Source: Tetrastigma voinierianum (Eukaryota > Streptophyta > Magnoliopsida > Vitales > Vitaceae). From it: a stretch of 64,000 nt of DNA. Below the pieces are notes generated by a model, which worked only from the letters and a program-made list of their open reading frames with translations, did not search any database and was not told where the DNA came from. The DNA is taken from positions 496,001 through 560,000 of the forward strand of contig JAEQBH010001851.1 in assembly GCA_016808115.1 (NCBI GenBank), in the 5' to 3' direction. A program made the translations under genes and the position numbers. Each line of letters opens with the position of its first letter. The first letter of the stretch is position 1. Shown piece by piece: positions 1 through 10,613 of the stretch.

Positions 1-956
1 CAAGCTTTGTAGGATACGGGCTTAAATCAGATTTCAAACACAATTATTAGAATAATGCTCCATTGTCAAAATCAGGAGAAAATCTTGAAGCACAAATATA
101 AGAAAGCTACATATATTAAAGGAGCAGTGAAGAGTCTCTCACTTTGATCTCTTTCCAGGAAACTTCTCAGAAGAAATTGGGTTGGGATTTGGACAGGTTT
201 TGTTTGGGAGATTACATGACAATAATGCATTTTTGGACCCTTCTGGCATCTTCTTATTTATACCTCCAAACATGTTAAGCCACCACTTATAAATTAAGAT
301 TGAAAATGATGATTTTTGGCTTTATGCAAAGTCACATGTTCAATTGTTTCTCTGAATTCAAATGTTCAATAATTTTTTTTTGCTCTAATGATGGAACTAA
401 AATTAAGAAATGGAAAAAAAAAAAGGTTATCTTTTATGTGTCATTGTCATTGGAGCCAAAATCCAGCAGCAAAAAATAATGCTTCCGGAAATTTGTAAGT
501 CTTTTTAATGTGTTTTTAATTTCTAATAATTATTAATAGTTGCTTTCAAAAAAAATTATTAATAATATTTAAATTAAGAGTTTATTCCGTATTTAAAAAA
601 AATTTTTTAAAGCAGTTTTAAATTATGATTTTTGACAGTTTTTAAATCTCTAATATTCTAAAGAATAAAAATCTATTTAAAATATAAAGATGTTTTTAGT
701 ATGTTTAAAAAAAAAACTATTTGTTGTTTCAAAAAAAAAAAAAAAACCTAGTTGCTTAATTTTCTTACCATTTTACATTTTAGTATAATTATTTTTTGAA
801 ATATTTTTTTACTTCTATTTACTTTGAATATTACATTGTAATACTCAGTTTTTTCGATTCGAGCATGGGATCTCACATCTTACCCATTTACAACTTAAGC
901 TAGGCTTTCAGGGCTTTTGCAATAATTCTTAAAAATAAAAATAAAATGATAAAATG
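1..956. other. AT-rich non-coding flank
   Basis: No convincing coding region is visible. The stretch from about 480 to 850 is dominated by A and T runs, including a run of A near 730-746. A TATAAATAAG-like sequence reads on the minus strand at about 253-263, so a gene leaving the window to the left could begin here, but no start codon with an open frame can be defended. The copia element begins at its right edge. Confidence 0.5.
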
Positions 957-1250
957 ATACTTGTGAATAATATTATAAAATGCAAATTTTAAATGAAAGA
1001 GAATATAATATTATTCTTTTGTACATAGGAAAGGAAAACGAAGAACCCATGAATAAGAAAGAGAGAGAATGATAAGAAGACTTATTCTCTTATTGGATGT
1101 GCTTTCATATAAGGGATACAAAGCATTTTATAGGCTATTCATGTAACCCTTCATTACTCTTATTAAAGGAGAGTAATGAGGGTTAATTATAAATTCCATT
1201 ACGAGCATGATGAATGTGGTCATTCATCAAATGAAGAAGACCAGCCGTTT
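957..1250 (-). repeat. 3' LTR of the copia element (left end)
   Basis: It matches the right-hand LTR over the segments around TTGTGAATAATATTATAAAA, GGCTATTCATGTAACCCTTC and the GGTTAATTATAAATTCCATT stretch. The match fades after about 1245, where the left copy continues into unrelated sequence. It has one copy of a 30-bp segment that is duplicated in the right LTR. Confidence 0.75.
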
Positions 1251-1499
1251 ATAGCAGCTGCTGCGAATAAGCGGCGAATATACTCATTAGAACGCTGCTA
1301 GCGAAACCCGATAGGACAAAACTTAGCGAAGGAAAAATGATACGATATTAGCATGATGTTGTTGATTCTTAACTTTGTTTGTTAGGGTATGCCATTCGCG
1401 TACAATCGATAAAGCGGTGGAATGGCGCGGGCCGAGGGGAAGAATACGATGCACTAACATCATGCCATAAGTATGCTATGTCAATATCACCGATTATGT

Positions 1500-2254
1500 T
1501 CAATCCCCAACGTGTGCTTTAGATGGCCCGGGGTTGAAGTAGTGACTTAAATTGAATAAATCCGTTAGATTATCATATGGCGTATTTGTTGGTAGTAATT
1601 TGGCGAAATTTCTTAAGTTCATGTGTATAAAAGAACTTTGAAGATATGTGTTTAGTTATATCTCATTTGATATAACCTCATTTGATCTGTGCAATACATG
1701 CAACATTATCTTCAAATAATGTTGTCAGAATGTCTTTTATAGAAGGGAGTTCGCATGTTATTGGATATGTTGAATCATCGATCTTAGCCATATACATTCA
1801 CGACTTGCTTCGTGAGTTGCTATAATGTTTGAATGATTCGATGAAGTAGCCACCATTATACGCCAAGGATCTTACGTGAAATAGTAGTTAATTCTGATTA
1901 ACCATCTACTGTTGTGATATGGTTTATGTGGATTTGAAAGGTATCACCATTGATATCAGACAATTGTTGCTTTGATTTCTTTGAGTAAAATAGACTCATA
2001 TCAGTTGTTCCTTGGAGGTAGCGCAATATATGCTTGTTACCATTCCAATGTCTTTGGGTTGGTGCGGAACTATACTTGGCTAATAAATTGACAGAAAATG
2101 CAATATCTAGGTGAGTACAATTGGCAAGATACATAAGTGCATCAATGACACTAAGATATGGTACTTCAAGACCAAGTAATTCTTCACCATTTTCACAAGG
2201 ATGAAATGGGTCTTTTTTCATGTCAAGTGAACAGACAATCATTAGCGAACTCAA
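1500..2254 (-). pseudogene. copia RNase H fragment
   Basis: The 1898-2254 frame reads like the RT-RNase H linker and RNase H start of copia Pol: VPYLSVIDALMYLANCTHLD is the conserved linker motif, followed by RHWNGNKHILRYLQGT. Further along the minus strand, in broken frames at about 1730-1890, comes an SNHSNIIATHEASRE-like segment and TTLFEDNVACIAQIK, which carries the catalytic-region EDN motif. A HISSKFF-like tail lies near 1640-1660. Several stops interrupt the frame, so this is a relic. Confidence 0.8.
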
Positions 2255-2343
2255 ATGGTGTGCTTTATCTATATAAAAGCGTTTTAAGATTTATTAGTAT
2301 ATGCCAATTGGTAAACCAAAACTCTAGTAGGGAAATGCTCGAT

Positions 2344-3177
2344 CTACAGGCTGAGACAAAATTTTGTTTTCCCAAGATCTTTCATCTCAAATTTCTTTTT
2401 CAAATATTTTGTTGTTCTTATGAGCTCTTTAGGAGTCCCAACAAGATTTAAATCATCAACATACACAACAATAATTGTGAATCCAGTTTCCGATTTCTTA
2501 ATAAAGATGCATGGGCATATAAGGTTGTTTTGCATCTGAATTCTTTGATAAATCTTTAAGATGATTGTACCATGTGTCGGATTGCTTCCAATCCATATAG
2601 AGATCGTTGTAATTTGATTGAGCACATACTCGAGGTTTTGTATTTTGTTTGAGCAATTTAAATCATTCAGATTTTCCTTGCATTGTGTGATTCAGTGTTG
2701 TATATGGATTCCCACCCTTAGATAGCGGTGATGACGTCCATAAGATGCATATCCAGTCCTTTAGAGATTGCCAAGCTTATTAGAAAGCGGAAAGTGATTA
2801 CGTCCATGACAGGATAATATGTTTCTTCGTAGTTAATACCAGGTCTCTACGAGAAACCTTGTGCTACTAATTGCGCGTTATATCTTATGATCTCATTATT
2901 TTCATTGAACTTTTGTACAAATACCCCATTTGTACCCAACAGGCTTTACACCTTTAGGTGTTTGGACTATAGGTCTAAAATCTTCTCGTTTCATTAACGA
3001 GTTTAATTTTGCCTGCATAGCTTCTTTCAATTTTGGCCAATCATTTCTATTTTGATATTCTTCCACATTTTGTGGCTCGGGATCCTCATCATTTCTTATG
3101 ATGTCTAAGGCCACTTGGAAAACAAAAATATTATTGATAATATCTTTATTTCGATCCCATTTTTCTCTATTGTGCAC
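2344..3177 (-). pseudogene. copia reverse transcriptase fragment
   Basis: The 2902-3177 piece contains the entry to copia RT (a WPKLKEAMQAKLNSL segment followed by PKGVKPVGYKW). The 2344-2625 piece contains the active-site motif YVDDLNLVGTP (codons at about 2434-2466) followed by FEMKDLGKTKFCL, which is the usual motif downstream of YVDD. The two aspartates survive, but frameshifts between the pieces and a stop after each prevent a working enzyme. Confidence 0.85.
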
Positions 3178-3675
3178 ATAATTTATTGAGATCTCATAAT
3201 TTTAAGGTATCTGTGTCTCTTCAAGGGTTATTTCTTTATTTCGTACATCTATAGAGGTCTTTTGTTCAATATATGCTTCTGCAAGGGCCTCTTGTTCACC
3301 ATATACCTCTTCAGAGACTTTTTGTTTATCATATGCCTCTATAAAGACCTTTTATTTATCATGTACCTCTTCAGGAGTGTAAATTCTCCTTTGTGTTCTC
3401 CTATTTTGGGGAGTTATATCTTTTGAGCCAATAGGTCTCCCATGTTTTAGGTGTATTTTAGACTCATTTGCTAATTGTTCTTTAAGGACATCAATCTGTG
3501 TTGAAGCATTTGCAGTTGGGATATGTGACTTTGTCACTTTCTTTTTATCAATAAAAGCATATAGTAATTGATTTGCTAGATTTTGCAAATGAATGATCCT
3601 TTAAATTTCTAGTTATCAATGATTTGTACAAGGATAAAAATAAGACATTGTAAATGCATTCAAATTAATTTCTTG

Positions 3676-4323
3676 TCATTCTTCCGAAATCGACTTTTCT
3701 CCCCCTAATGGTGGGAATACACTCTCATTAAAATGACAATCCGCAAAGCGGACTGTAAAAACATATCCTGTTAAGGGTTTAAGATATCTTATGATGGATG
3801 GAGAATCAAAATCTACATAAATCCTAGGTCTTCGTTGGGGACACATTATAGTGCTTTGTGTAGGTGCAATTAGTATATAGACTGCACAACCAAAGATTCG
3901 TAAGTAAGAAATATTCGATTGTTTGCCTAGTACAAGTTGTGAAATGGAGTATTCATGGTAAGCTGTTGGTCGAATACGAACCAAGCTTGCAGCATGCATA
4001 ATAGCATGTCCCTAGGCATAAGTCGACAATTTGGTTTTCATTAGTAATGGTCAAGCTATTAATTGAAGACGTTTGATGAAGGACTATGCGACATCGTTTT
4101 GGGTGTGAGTATGAGCAATAAGATACTCAATATTTATTCCAATTGACATGCAATAATTCGTAAAGGTTTGGGAGGTAAACTCACATGCGTTGTCAAGTCT
4201 GATGGCCTTAATTGGATAATAAAGAAATTGGACTCGTAATTTGATCATTTGTTCAAGGAGCCTAAAAAATGCAACATTTTTTTGTTGAAGGAAGACAAAT
4301 ATGTGACTACCTTGTAGAGGCAT
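3676..4323 (-). pseudogene. copia integrase fragment
   Basis: The frame at 4084-4323 has the second integrase aspartate region (IRLDNACEFTSQTFTNYC) followed by AHTHTQNDVA and then a TAG stop at 4084-4086. In relatives the residue at this stop is the catalytic glutamate that follows HTQNGLA, so the third acidic residue of the D,D,E triad has become a stop. The 3676-3999 frame is the downstream part (MHAASLVRIRPTAYHEYSI, then the FGCAVY motif). The integrase is therefore inactive. Confidence 0.85.
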
Positions 4324-4585
4324 TTATTAAGACCATAAAGTAACGGAAAGGTTCACATGGTGGATGGATAGATCCATATATGTCCCCATGTATTATTTCA
4401 AAGAAGATTAACGACTTAAATGTGATTTTGCTAAAAGATGGTATGACTATCAATTTACTTTATGAGCAAGCAACACAAAGGTATTCATTAGGCAAAAGAA
4501 TCTTCTAGTTCTTTAGTGGATGCCCATGTGAGTGTTCTATGATTCTCCGCATCATTGAGGACCCAAGGTGACCCAGCCTGTCATG

Positions 4586-5092
4586 CTAAAAAACACAAGT
4601 CTTTGGGTCGTTAAACTTTTGGTTTACGATAACATATAACTCGATAGGTTTTATATTTGTATGATATAACCCAAAGGAAAATGATGAGAATTTTTCCATT
4701 ATAAGTTTCATGCTAGAAACAATAGAGGTAATGTAAAGACATTTTGTATTACCTTCATTAATAGTTTTAATATGATATCCATTTCTATGGATATCTTTAA
4801 AGCTGAGCAAATTCCTTATGGATTTGCTAGAATATAATGCATCATTGATATGAAACCTAGTCCCATTTGGTAGCATTATGTTTGCTCTTTCGAAACCTTC
4901 AATTAAGTTTACAATACTAAATATGGTACTCACATAGGCATTTGTTAATGTAAAATCTGGAAAATATCTTTTATCTTGAAGAATTATGTGTGTGGTTGCA
5001 TTTTGCAAGACATACATCACATTCATCTTAAGATCAATAACACATGGATTTAAGATAAAACTAATAAAAACTATATATAATATAAATAACAA
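4586..5092 (-). pseudogene. copia aspartic protease and pre-integrase fragment
   Basis: It contains NATTHIILQDKRYFPDFTL, matching the start of the Tnt1-type protease, then LPNGTRFHINDALYSSKSIR and NLLSFKDIHRNGYHIKT. In active relatives an aspartate precedes the ATTH motif; here that position reads QN, so the catalytic Asp seems lost. The methionine at the start of the frame lies in a region that looks like a misread linker, so it is not a genuine start. Confidence 0.8.
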
Positions 5093-5289
5093 TGTAATAA
5101 AAAAAATGATATTTTATTTAATTTTGATATAAGAAGTATCATTCAATAACAGTATTTTCATAATTCATTAAATAGTTTGTTTTTTCATTAGGACCTCTAA
5201 ATAGTAAGTTAAGTCTAGTCCATTTCTATCATTAAAGTTTATTTCTATTTCTTTTCCTTTTTCTTTGATTGATGCTTGGTAGAGTTTGA

Positions 5290-6146
5290 CCAAATGTTTG
5301 GGCGTACGACAGATACGCGCCCAATGCCCTTTCATTCCACATATGTGACAATTATTCTCATGGGTTTTGAAAGGTATATTTTGTGTGTACTTCCCATTTT
5401 CTTGTTTCTCCTTGATATTATTTCACTTATGGTGGTTCCATGAGGTTTTCCTTTTCTAGGAATTTGAATGATTACTACCATGAGTTCCATGGTATCAAAA
5501 ATTCCTCCTACGACCAGAATCACGACCACATCCACGGGTTTGAGACGATATTACATTCACTTCAAGGAATGGTTCGGATCCAGTTGGACGAGACTAGTGA
5601 TTTTCTAAAAAAAAACTCATTATTTTGCTTAGTAACAAAAAGACATGATATTAATTCATAGTATTTCTTAAATCTACGCTCTTGATACTGCTGTTATTGG
5701 AGCACATTCAAGATATGAAATGAGATTAACGTTTTTTAAATCATGTCTTCTTATGTGATTTTCTCTCCGCACAACTTCAATAGGAAGCCGATTTTAAATA
5801 ATGTGGAGTTGTATTCACTGATTGTTTTAAAATCTTGCAACCTCAGGTGCATCCAGTTGTATCGAGCTTTTAGGAGAATCACAGTTTTTTGTTGGTATCT
5901 CCTCTTCAACTCATTCCATAGAGTGAGGGGATAATTTATTATAAGTTATTCCTTTTTTAAATTCTCATGGAGGTGGTGTCGAAGGAAAATCAACGCTTTT
6001 GTGGCAGTCCACAGTAAGGATGCTTGATTTACTTAACTGTGACAGGCTCAGGTTGTTCATCAAGATGTATCTTAGCATCGAGAATTACAAGTAGATAATT
6101 CTTTCCGGTAATGTCAAGTGCCACAAACTCAAGTTTTGTGAGATTT
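5290..6146 (-). pseudogene. copia gag with CCHC zinc knuckle
   Basis: Near 6146 on the minus strand a frame begins MSNLTKLEFVALDITGKNYL, matching the N-terminus of copia gag. Near 5620-5690 there is a segment like QYRERGFKKYSELISCLL in a broken frame. At about 5298-5350 there is CHICGMKGHWARIC, a perfect CX2CX4HX4C zinc knuckle for RNA binding, followed by RTPKHLVKLYQ, which is typical of Tnt1-like gag. Stops interrupt the frame between these parts. Confidence 0.85.
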
Positions 6147-6295
6147 GATATTGTTAAGAAAATTTTAATAATAATGTTTTATGATCGGTTTTGACAAATA
6201 ATAGTGTAGATTTTGGTTTAAAATCAAAACCAAATATAACTATAGATATGCAAAATCGAAAGAACTTCAAGGTAGGGTTAGGAAATCCTTGAGAG

Positions 6296-6314
6296 CTAAC
6301 TCGTACTGATAACG
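6296..6314 (-). promoter_or_regulatory. primer binding site of the copia element
   Basis: Read on the minus strand, the bases immediately inside the 5' LTR give ACACGTTATCAGTACGAG. The TATCAG core is that of a site pairing with the 3' end of initiator tRNA-Met, as in many plant copia elements. It supports minus-strand orientation of the element. Confidence 0.6.
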
Positions 6315-6650
6315 TGTTGTGAATAATATTATAAAATACAAACTTTAAATGAAAGAGAATATAATGTTCTTCTTTTGTATATAGCAAAGGAAAATGAAGA
6401 GCTGAGAAATAAGAAAGAGAGAATGATAAAATGACTTCTTCTCTTATTAAACATGATTTCATATAAGGGATACGAAATATTTTATAGGCTATTCATGTAA
6501 CCCTTCATTATTTATAGGCTATTCATGTAACCCTTCATTAGTCTTCTTAAAGGAGAGTAACGAGGGTTAATTATAAATTCCATTACAAGAATGATGAATA
6601 TGGTAATTTCATTCTTCAAACGAAGAAGCCCTTCGTTTACCCTTCATTTA
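6315..6650 (-). repeat. 5' LTR of the copia element (right end)
   Basis: It starts (plus-strand reading) TGTTGTGAATAATATT and aligns with the left LTR. It contains a perfect tandem duplication of a 30-bp segment at 6481-6510 and 6511-6540 that the left LTR has only once (around 1130-1160). The outer boundary near 6647-6655 is a guess. Confidence 0.75.
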
Positions 6651-6859
6651 AAACAATACTAATTGTAAATATCATTTTTTATTTTATTTTCAGAAGTAAA
6701 AAACTAAAAAATAATCATTGGTTGCTAAACTTGTTTTTTTCTTTGTTTTAAAGAATAAGAAATTCTTTTAGATAAGAGTTACGAAATAAATTGTAGGCTT
6801 TTTTTATCAGAGGAAAACATTAAAAATTTATTTTCAAAAAATAGTTTCCAGGTAATCAT

Positions 6860-6983
6860 GCGTTAACACGTTACCTGAATTATCAAATTTCAGTTGTTTT
6901 AGTATTATTATTATTATGCGTTAATAGTTAATACGTTACCTGAAATATCAAATTTCAGTTGTTTTATTATTATTTTATTACTA
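6860..6983. repeat. two-copy tandem repeat upstream of the RING gene
   Basis: Two adjacent units (6860-6917 and 6918-6983) share GCGTTAA, ACGTTACCTGAA and ATCAAATTTCAGTTGTTTT. Both end in a run of TTA/TAT triplets. The second unit has a small insertion. The repeat ends about 160 bp before the ATG at 7142, so it lies in the likely proximal promoter. Confidence 0.7.
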
Positions 6984-7141
6984 CGTTTACCGTTTTATGG
7001 TGAGAAAAGTCGAAACGGTGCTCTTGCGTTTCTCCGTTCCCGTGCGGGTGGGTAAAACGACGTCGGTTAATTGAAGGTATTCGGTTATAGAACGGGAAGC
7101 AAGAAACAAAGGGGAAGGGAGCTGTGTATTCGAAGAGGACA

Positions 7142-8304
7142 ATGGCGGGTGTTTCGGACGTTCAATTCCCTCAGGAACCCTCCGTCGTATACGAAGATGT
7201 AGAAACCTACGCTCCATCCCCATCTTCTCCAACTACGACCACTTCTATTCTTCCGATTCCGACGGAGACTGCTTCTACGGCCAAGATCAGGGCGACGTCA
7301 TGGTTACCAATTTGTTTGAAATTCGATCTGAGGACTTCCAAGATGCGGATGATTATCGATATTCGGGTTTGGATCCGTTAACGGAAGATTTGGATCTTAG
7401 GATTTTGGGAGGGAGAGGTGAGGTTGAGCCAGATCATGGGGACGAGTTTAGGTTAGGGTTAGGGACTGGGTTTGAATCGGATAAACTGGCTTGGGCATCC
7501 GAATCGGGTGAATCTTCTAGTGTGCGTTGCGATAATGCGTCTGCGGCGGGGTATGGGCTTCGTGTTGTCGTAATTGAATCGGATTCCGAGGATGATGAGG
7601 AGGTTGAGTTTAAATCTGAAGTTAATGATGATCATGGGTTGGATGGTGTTGAGGATTTGGATCTTCGGCTCTGTTGGGATTGTCTGCCATTGGAGGATAC
7701 TAGGACCAATAATGAAGATTTTGAATGGGAAGAGGTGGATGAAAATGTAGGCTTCAGTTTGGCGGTTAATGGGGTTGAAGAATTATGGCTTTCCTCTGAG
7801 ATTTCATCGGAAGAGGAAGAAGAAGCTGTTAATGATGGGGACGAAGCGGCTAGGAGTCTCGATTGGGAAGTTCTATTGGCAATGAACAATTTGGAGAGGA
7901 CGTTGAATTTCGACCATGACTTGGGTGTCGAATCATACTTTACCGATCAAGATGATTATGTTAATGCCACAGAATATGTAACCCTTTTTGGGCTATTCAC
8001 GGAAGATGATGGTGGTTTAAAGGGTTGTCCTCCTGCTGCCAAGTCGGTTGTGCAGAATCTTCCGGTGGTCGAATTAACGCAACAGTATCTGGAGAAGAAC
8101 AATGCGGTTTGTGCAGTTTGTAAGGATGAGATTTCATTGGCGGAAAAGGTGACAAGGCTTCCTTGCTCTCATCATTACCATGGAGATTGCATAGTACCGT
8201 GGCTGAGCATTCGGAATACTTGTCCAGTTTGTCGGTATGAGCTGCCCACAGATGATCCTGAGTATGAGCACAAGAGGAGCCAAAGAACTGGCCGTGGCCT
8301 CTAG
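7142..8304 (+). CDS. RING-H2 E3 ubiquitin ligase, CIP8-like (apparent frameshift near 5' end)
   Basis: This probably transfers ubiquitin from an E2 to substrates. The open frame 7300-8304 encodes 334 residues. Its C-terminus has a canonical RING-H2 finger, C271, C274, C289, H291, H294, C297, C308, C311 (CX2CX14CXHX2HX2CX10CX2C), with the PWL motif before C308 that contacts the E2. Just upstream are KGCPPAAKSVVQNLPVV and WEVLLAMNNLERTL, segments conserved in plant CIP8/RDUF-like ligases. The N-terminal two thirds is acidic and serine-rich. The best start is ATG 7142 (MAGVSDVQFPQEPSVVYEDV), but that frame runs off; from about 7220 the frame of the main body reads YDHFYSSDSDGDCF and has no ATG before 7300. 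A one-base indel at about 7205-7235, real or from assembly, explains this. If there is no indel, translation would start at 7300. No intron is needed. Family assignment is firm; the exact orthologue is not. Confidence 0.9.
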
Positions 8305-9059
8305 GCGTGGATTCACCAGGTCAGGTACAATTTTGAGCTGTTTCACCAATACTGTTTTTTCTCAATGTAGGTGAGGTCTTGGGTGCCTTTCATTTCTGTT
8401 TTTTGATGATAAAGAAACTGTATGTTGTAGATGAGATCAAAAGATGTCATCGTTATGTTTCAGATAGAACATAATGTGAGCTCACTCATCAATCTTTTTT
8501 GTCTGAAGTCAGTGAGATTTCAAGAACTTCAAAAATAGAATCCTGGACAATCTTACATGTAAAGGTACTCCTGGTTCTTGAATTTTTTTTAATTCCGATC
8601 ACAATCAGTAGGCTCTTTGGACTTCACATCATGAGCTATGATTGTATATTTTTTTCAATTGAAAGGCATGGTGAGAAGGGACATGGTGGCCAGAATTGTG
8701 CCATAGGAGTCTCTTATAGTTAAATTTTACACTATTTGCTTTTTCATAGGCAAAACAGTTCATGCTATATTCTTGAGAGTTATAACTGTCTTATTGTTCC
8801 TACTTGAGAAGTTCACTCTCTTTTTTCTCTTGGCCAGTTTTTATTTTATTCTTTTGCTGGATGGATTTCTTGTTTTTTGTGTTTATGTAAAAATTCATAT
8901 TGATGAATTAGTATTTTCAGATAAAAAAAAGTTTATACTGGGTATCTCATTTAAATACAATCTCAAGTAGCTCCTGCCAGTATTCCTAGCCAAAGTTAAT
9001 GTTTCATTCACTTATTTTTCTTTTTCTTTCCTTTTTGTTGGGTGTAATTACTTCTTCCA
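8305..9059. other. 3' flank of the RING gene
   Basis: This is T-rich, non-coding sequence that should include the 3' UTR. No clear poly(A) signal stands out and no second gene is visible. Short open frames here are T-rich hydrophobic strings without any recognisable motif. Confidence 0.4.
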
Positions 9060-9770
9060 CTTGTAAAACAATGCTTTGTTTTTTACTAATATTCTTCATG
9101 TTCCTTTTTGTGATTCCCAAGTTGATGGCTGTGAGAATAGAAAAATTCACAGGGATTTGCAAAGGTGAAAAAGGAGGGGTATAGGCATTAAGGAATTGTC
9201 CATTCTCAATAAGGCTTTATTGACTAAAGGGGTGCTGAAGATTCACTTTGGAGAGGAATATGCTTCGGAGAAAGGTCATTATGGGAAAGCTTAGAGAAGA
9301 ACCAAGTGGTTGGTGCTCTTGGATAAGGAGAGAAGGTTAGGGTGTTGGCTCGTGAAAGTTGATTAGAAAGAGGTGGGAAAATTTTAAAGCTAAAATGAGA
9401 TTCGAGGTTGGCCATATGAGAAGAACAAAATTCTGGCATGATGTATGGTGTGGTGATGTTCCCTTCAAGGAATCTTTTTCATCTCTATTCTGCTTTGCAA
9501 CTTCCAAGGAAGCTTGGATAGACGAGGTTTCGGAGCTAGAAGACGAGATGTTCATATGGAACATGTGCTTCTCAAGACATTTTCAAGATTGGGAGATGGA
9601 TAATGTTAAGGGGTGTCTTTGGAAGCTTTATGTATTAGGAATAGGAAAGGAGGATAAGGTGGTTAGGAAGGCTAGTGAAAAGTGAGGAATTTTTGGTGAA
9701 GTCTTTCTACTCTGCCTTAGAATTTGATGGTGTCTCATTCCCCTCAAAGATAAATTGGGGCTTTTCCAAA
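9060..9770 (+). mobile_element. LINE fragment (RT C-terminus and zf-RVT linker)
   Basis: Across several frames the plus strand reads like the region of plant LINE ORF2 after the RT active site: FVIPKLMAVRIEKIHRDL near 9110-9155, GIKELSILNKALL near 9180-9225, then FWHDVWCGDVPFKESFSSLF at about 9430-9485 and FLVKSFYSALEFDG at about 9685-9730. These match the FWxDxWCGxxPL motif of this protein family. Both ends are truncated and the frame is broken. It is opposite in orientation to the larger LINE 1 kb downstream. Confidence 0.85.
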
Positions 9771-10595
9771 GCGGTTATTTATTTATTTATTGTTTTTTTA
9801 TTTTTGGGTTTTGTTTTATTATGTTTTTTTTTAATGAGTTTGTTTTTTATGTTACTTATTTAGTTATTTTTTTTGTATGTGTAGTGGATTGGGCAAAGAT
9901 TTTTATGCTAGACTAACCTAAAAGAAAGGGGGGGGGGGGTGTGTGTGTGATTTTTGGCAGGTTATTGTTGTATGTGTAAAGATGAGAAGAATCAATAAAC
10001 CATCTTATCCATTAAGGGAAGATTTTTGATATTTTATGAGTTCTCTCACATTCATTCAGGGAATTGTTAATAGTTTGGATTGGGAGGGAGAGAAGAAAGC
10101 CATGGAGAATAACACTCCTCTTTGCTTTTTGATTGGCACTTTTAACACATATCTATTCTTATTTTTCTTAAAGAAACAAAAGAGAACAATGCTTTGCTTT
10201 GAAGTTGTGCCATGTTCCTATTGTTTTATTTGTGGTCTAAAGGCTTAGAAGGTTCCAGGTTTAATTCCATGTAATAGGAAATTAATTTATTTACTTTTTT
10301 GGACAAACATTACCTATGGAAAGATAGGAAATTCCTAGTTTTTTTTTGTTTGCATATCTTAATATATTCTCTTATCTAGTTTTTGTTTTCATTTATATAA
10401 TAATATATATATTTTTTGTTTTACTCAGATTGTATGACTTTTCCTTAGATATTGTTTTTGTTTTTTATTTCCATTTTATAGAATCTGTCAGTTTTAATTC
10501 AATCCCATGGTTGAATGCTGAATACTCCTGCTGAGTTGATCTAGGATCTTGATTCTCACATTCTATTTCCCTTTTTATGTGGATGGGAACATGGC
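9771..10595. other. T-rich intergenic stretch
   Basis: No coding region is supported. It contains a run of 12 G followed by a TG repeat (9928-9949) and many T tracts. The last bases before 10596 are the pre-insertion flank of the next LINE. Confidence 0.4.
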
Positions 10596-10613
10596 AACAT
10601 TCTTATATGATGC
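10596..10613. repeat. target-site duplication of the LINE, left copy
   Basis: AACATTCTTATATGATGC (18 bp) is identical to 12993-13010 on the other side of the LINE. This length and exactness are typical of target-primed reverse transcription. Confidence 0.8.

Larger units (their letters stand above)
957..6650 (-). mobile_element. degenerate Ty1/copia LTR retrotransposon
   Basis: The domain order on the minus strand is gag, zinc knuckle, protease, integrase, reverse transcriptase, RNase H, which is the Ty1/copia order. Similar LTRs lie at both ends (about 957-1250 and 6315-6650), both beginning near TTGTGAATAATATTATAAAA. The gag start (about 6146) encodes a segment like the N-terminus of Tnt1-type gag. 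Every domain is present but split by stops and frameshifts, so the element is dead. The two LTRs are clearly diverged, which implies an old insertion. The outer ends are approximate and no target duplication was found. The coding order is certain; the exact boundaries are not. Confidence 0.9.

Noticed and set aside
721..748. Poly(A) run as a LINE tail
   Set aside because: There is no LINE sequence beside it and no target duplication; A tracts are common in this AT-rich flank.
7632..7889. Antisense open frame within the RING gene
   Set aside because: It is serine-rich nonsense opposite an acidic coding stretch and has no motif of its own.
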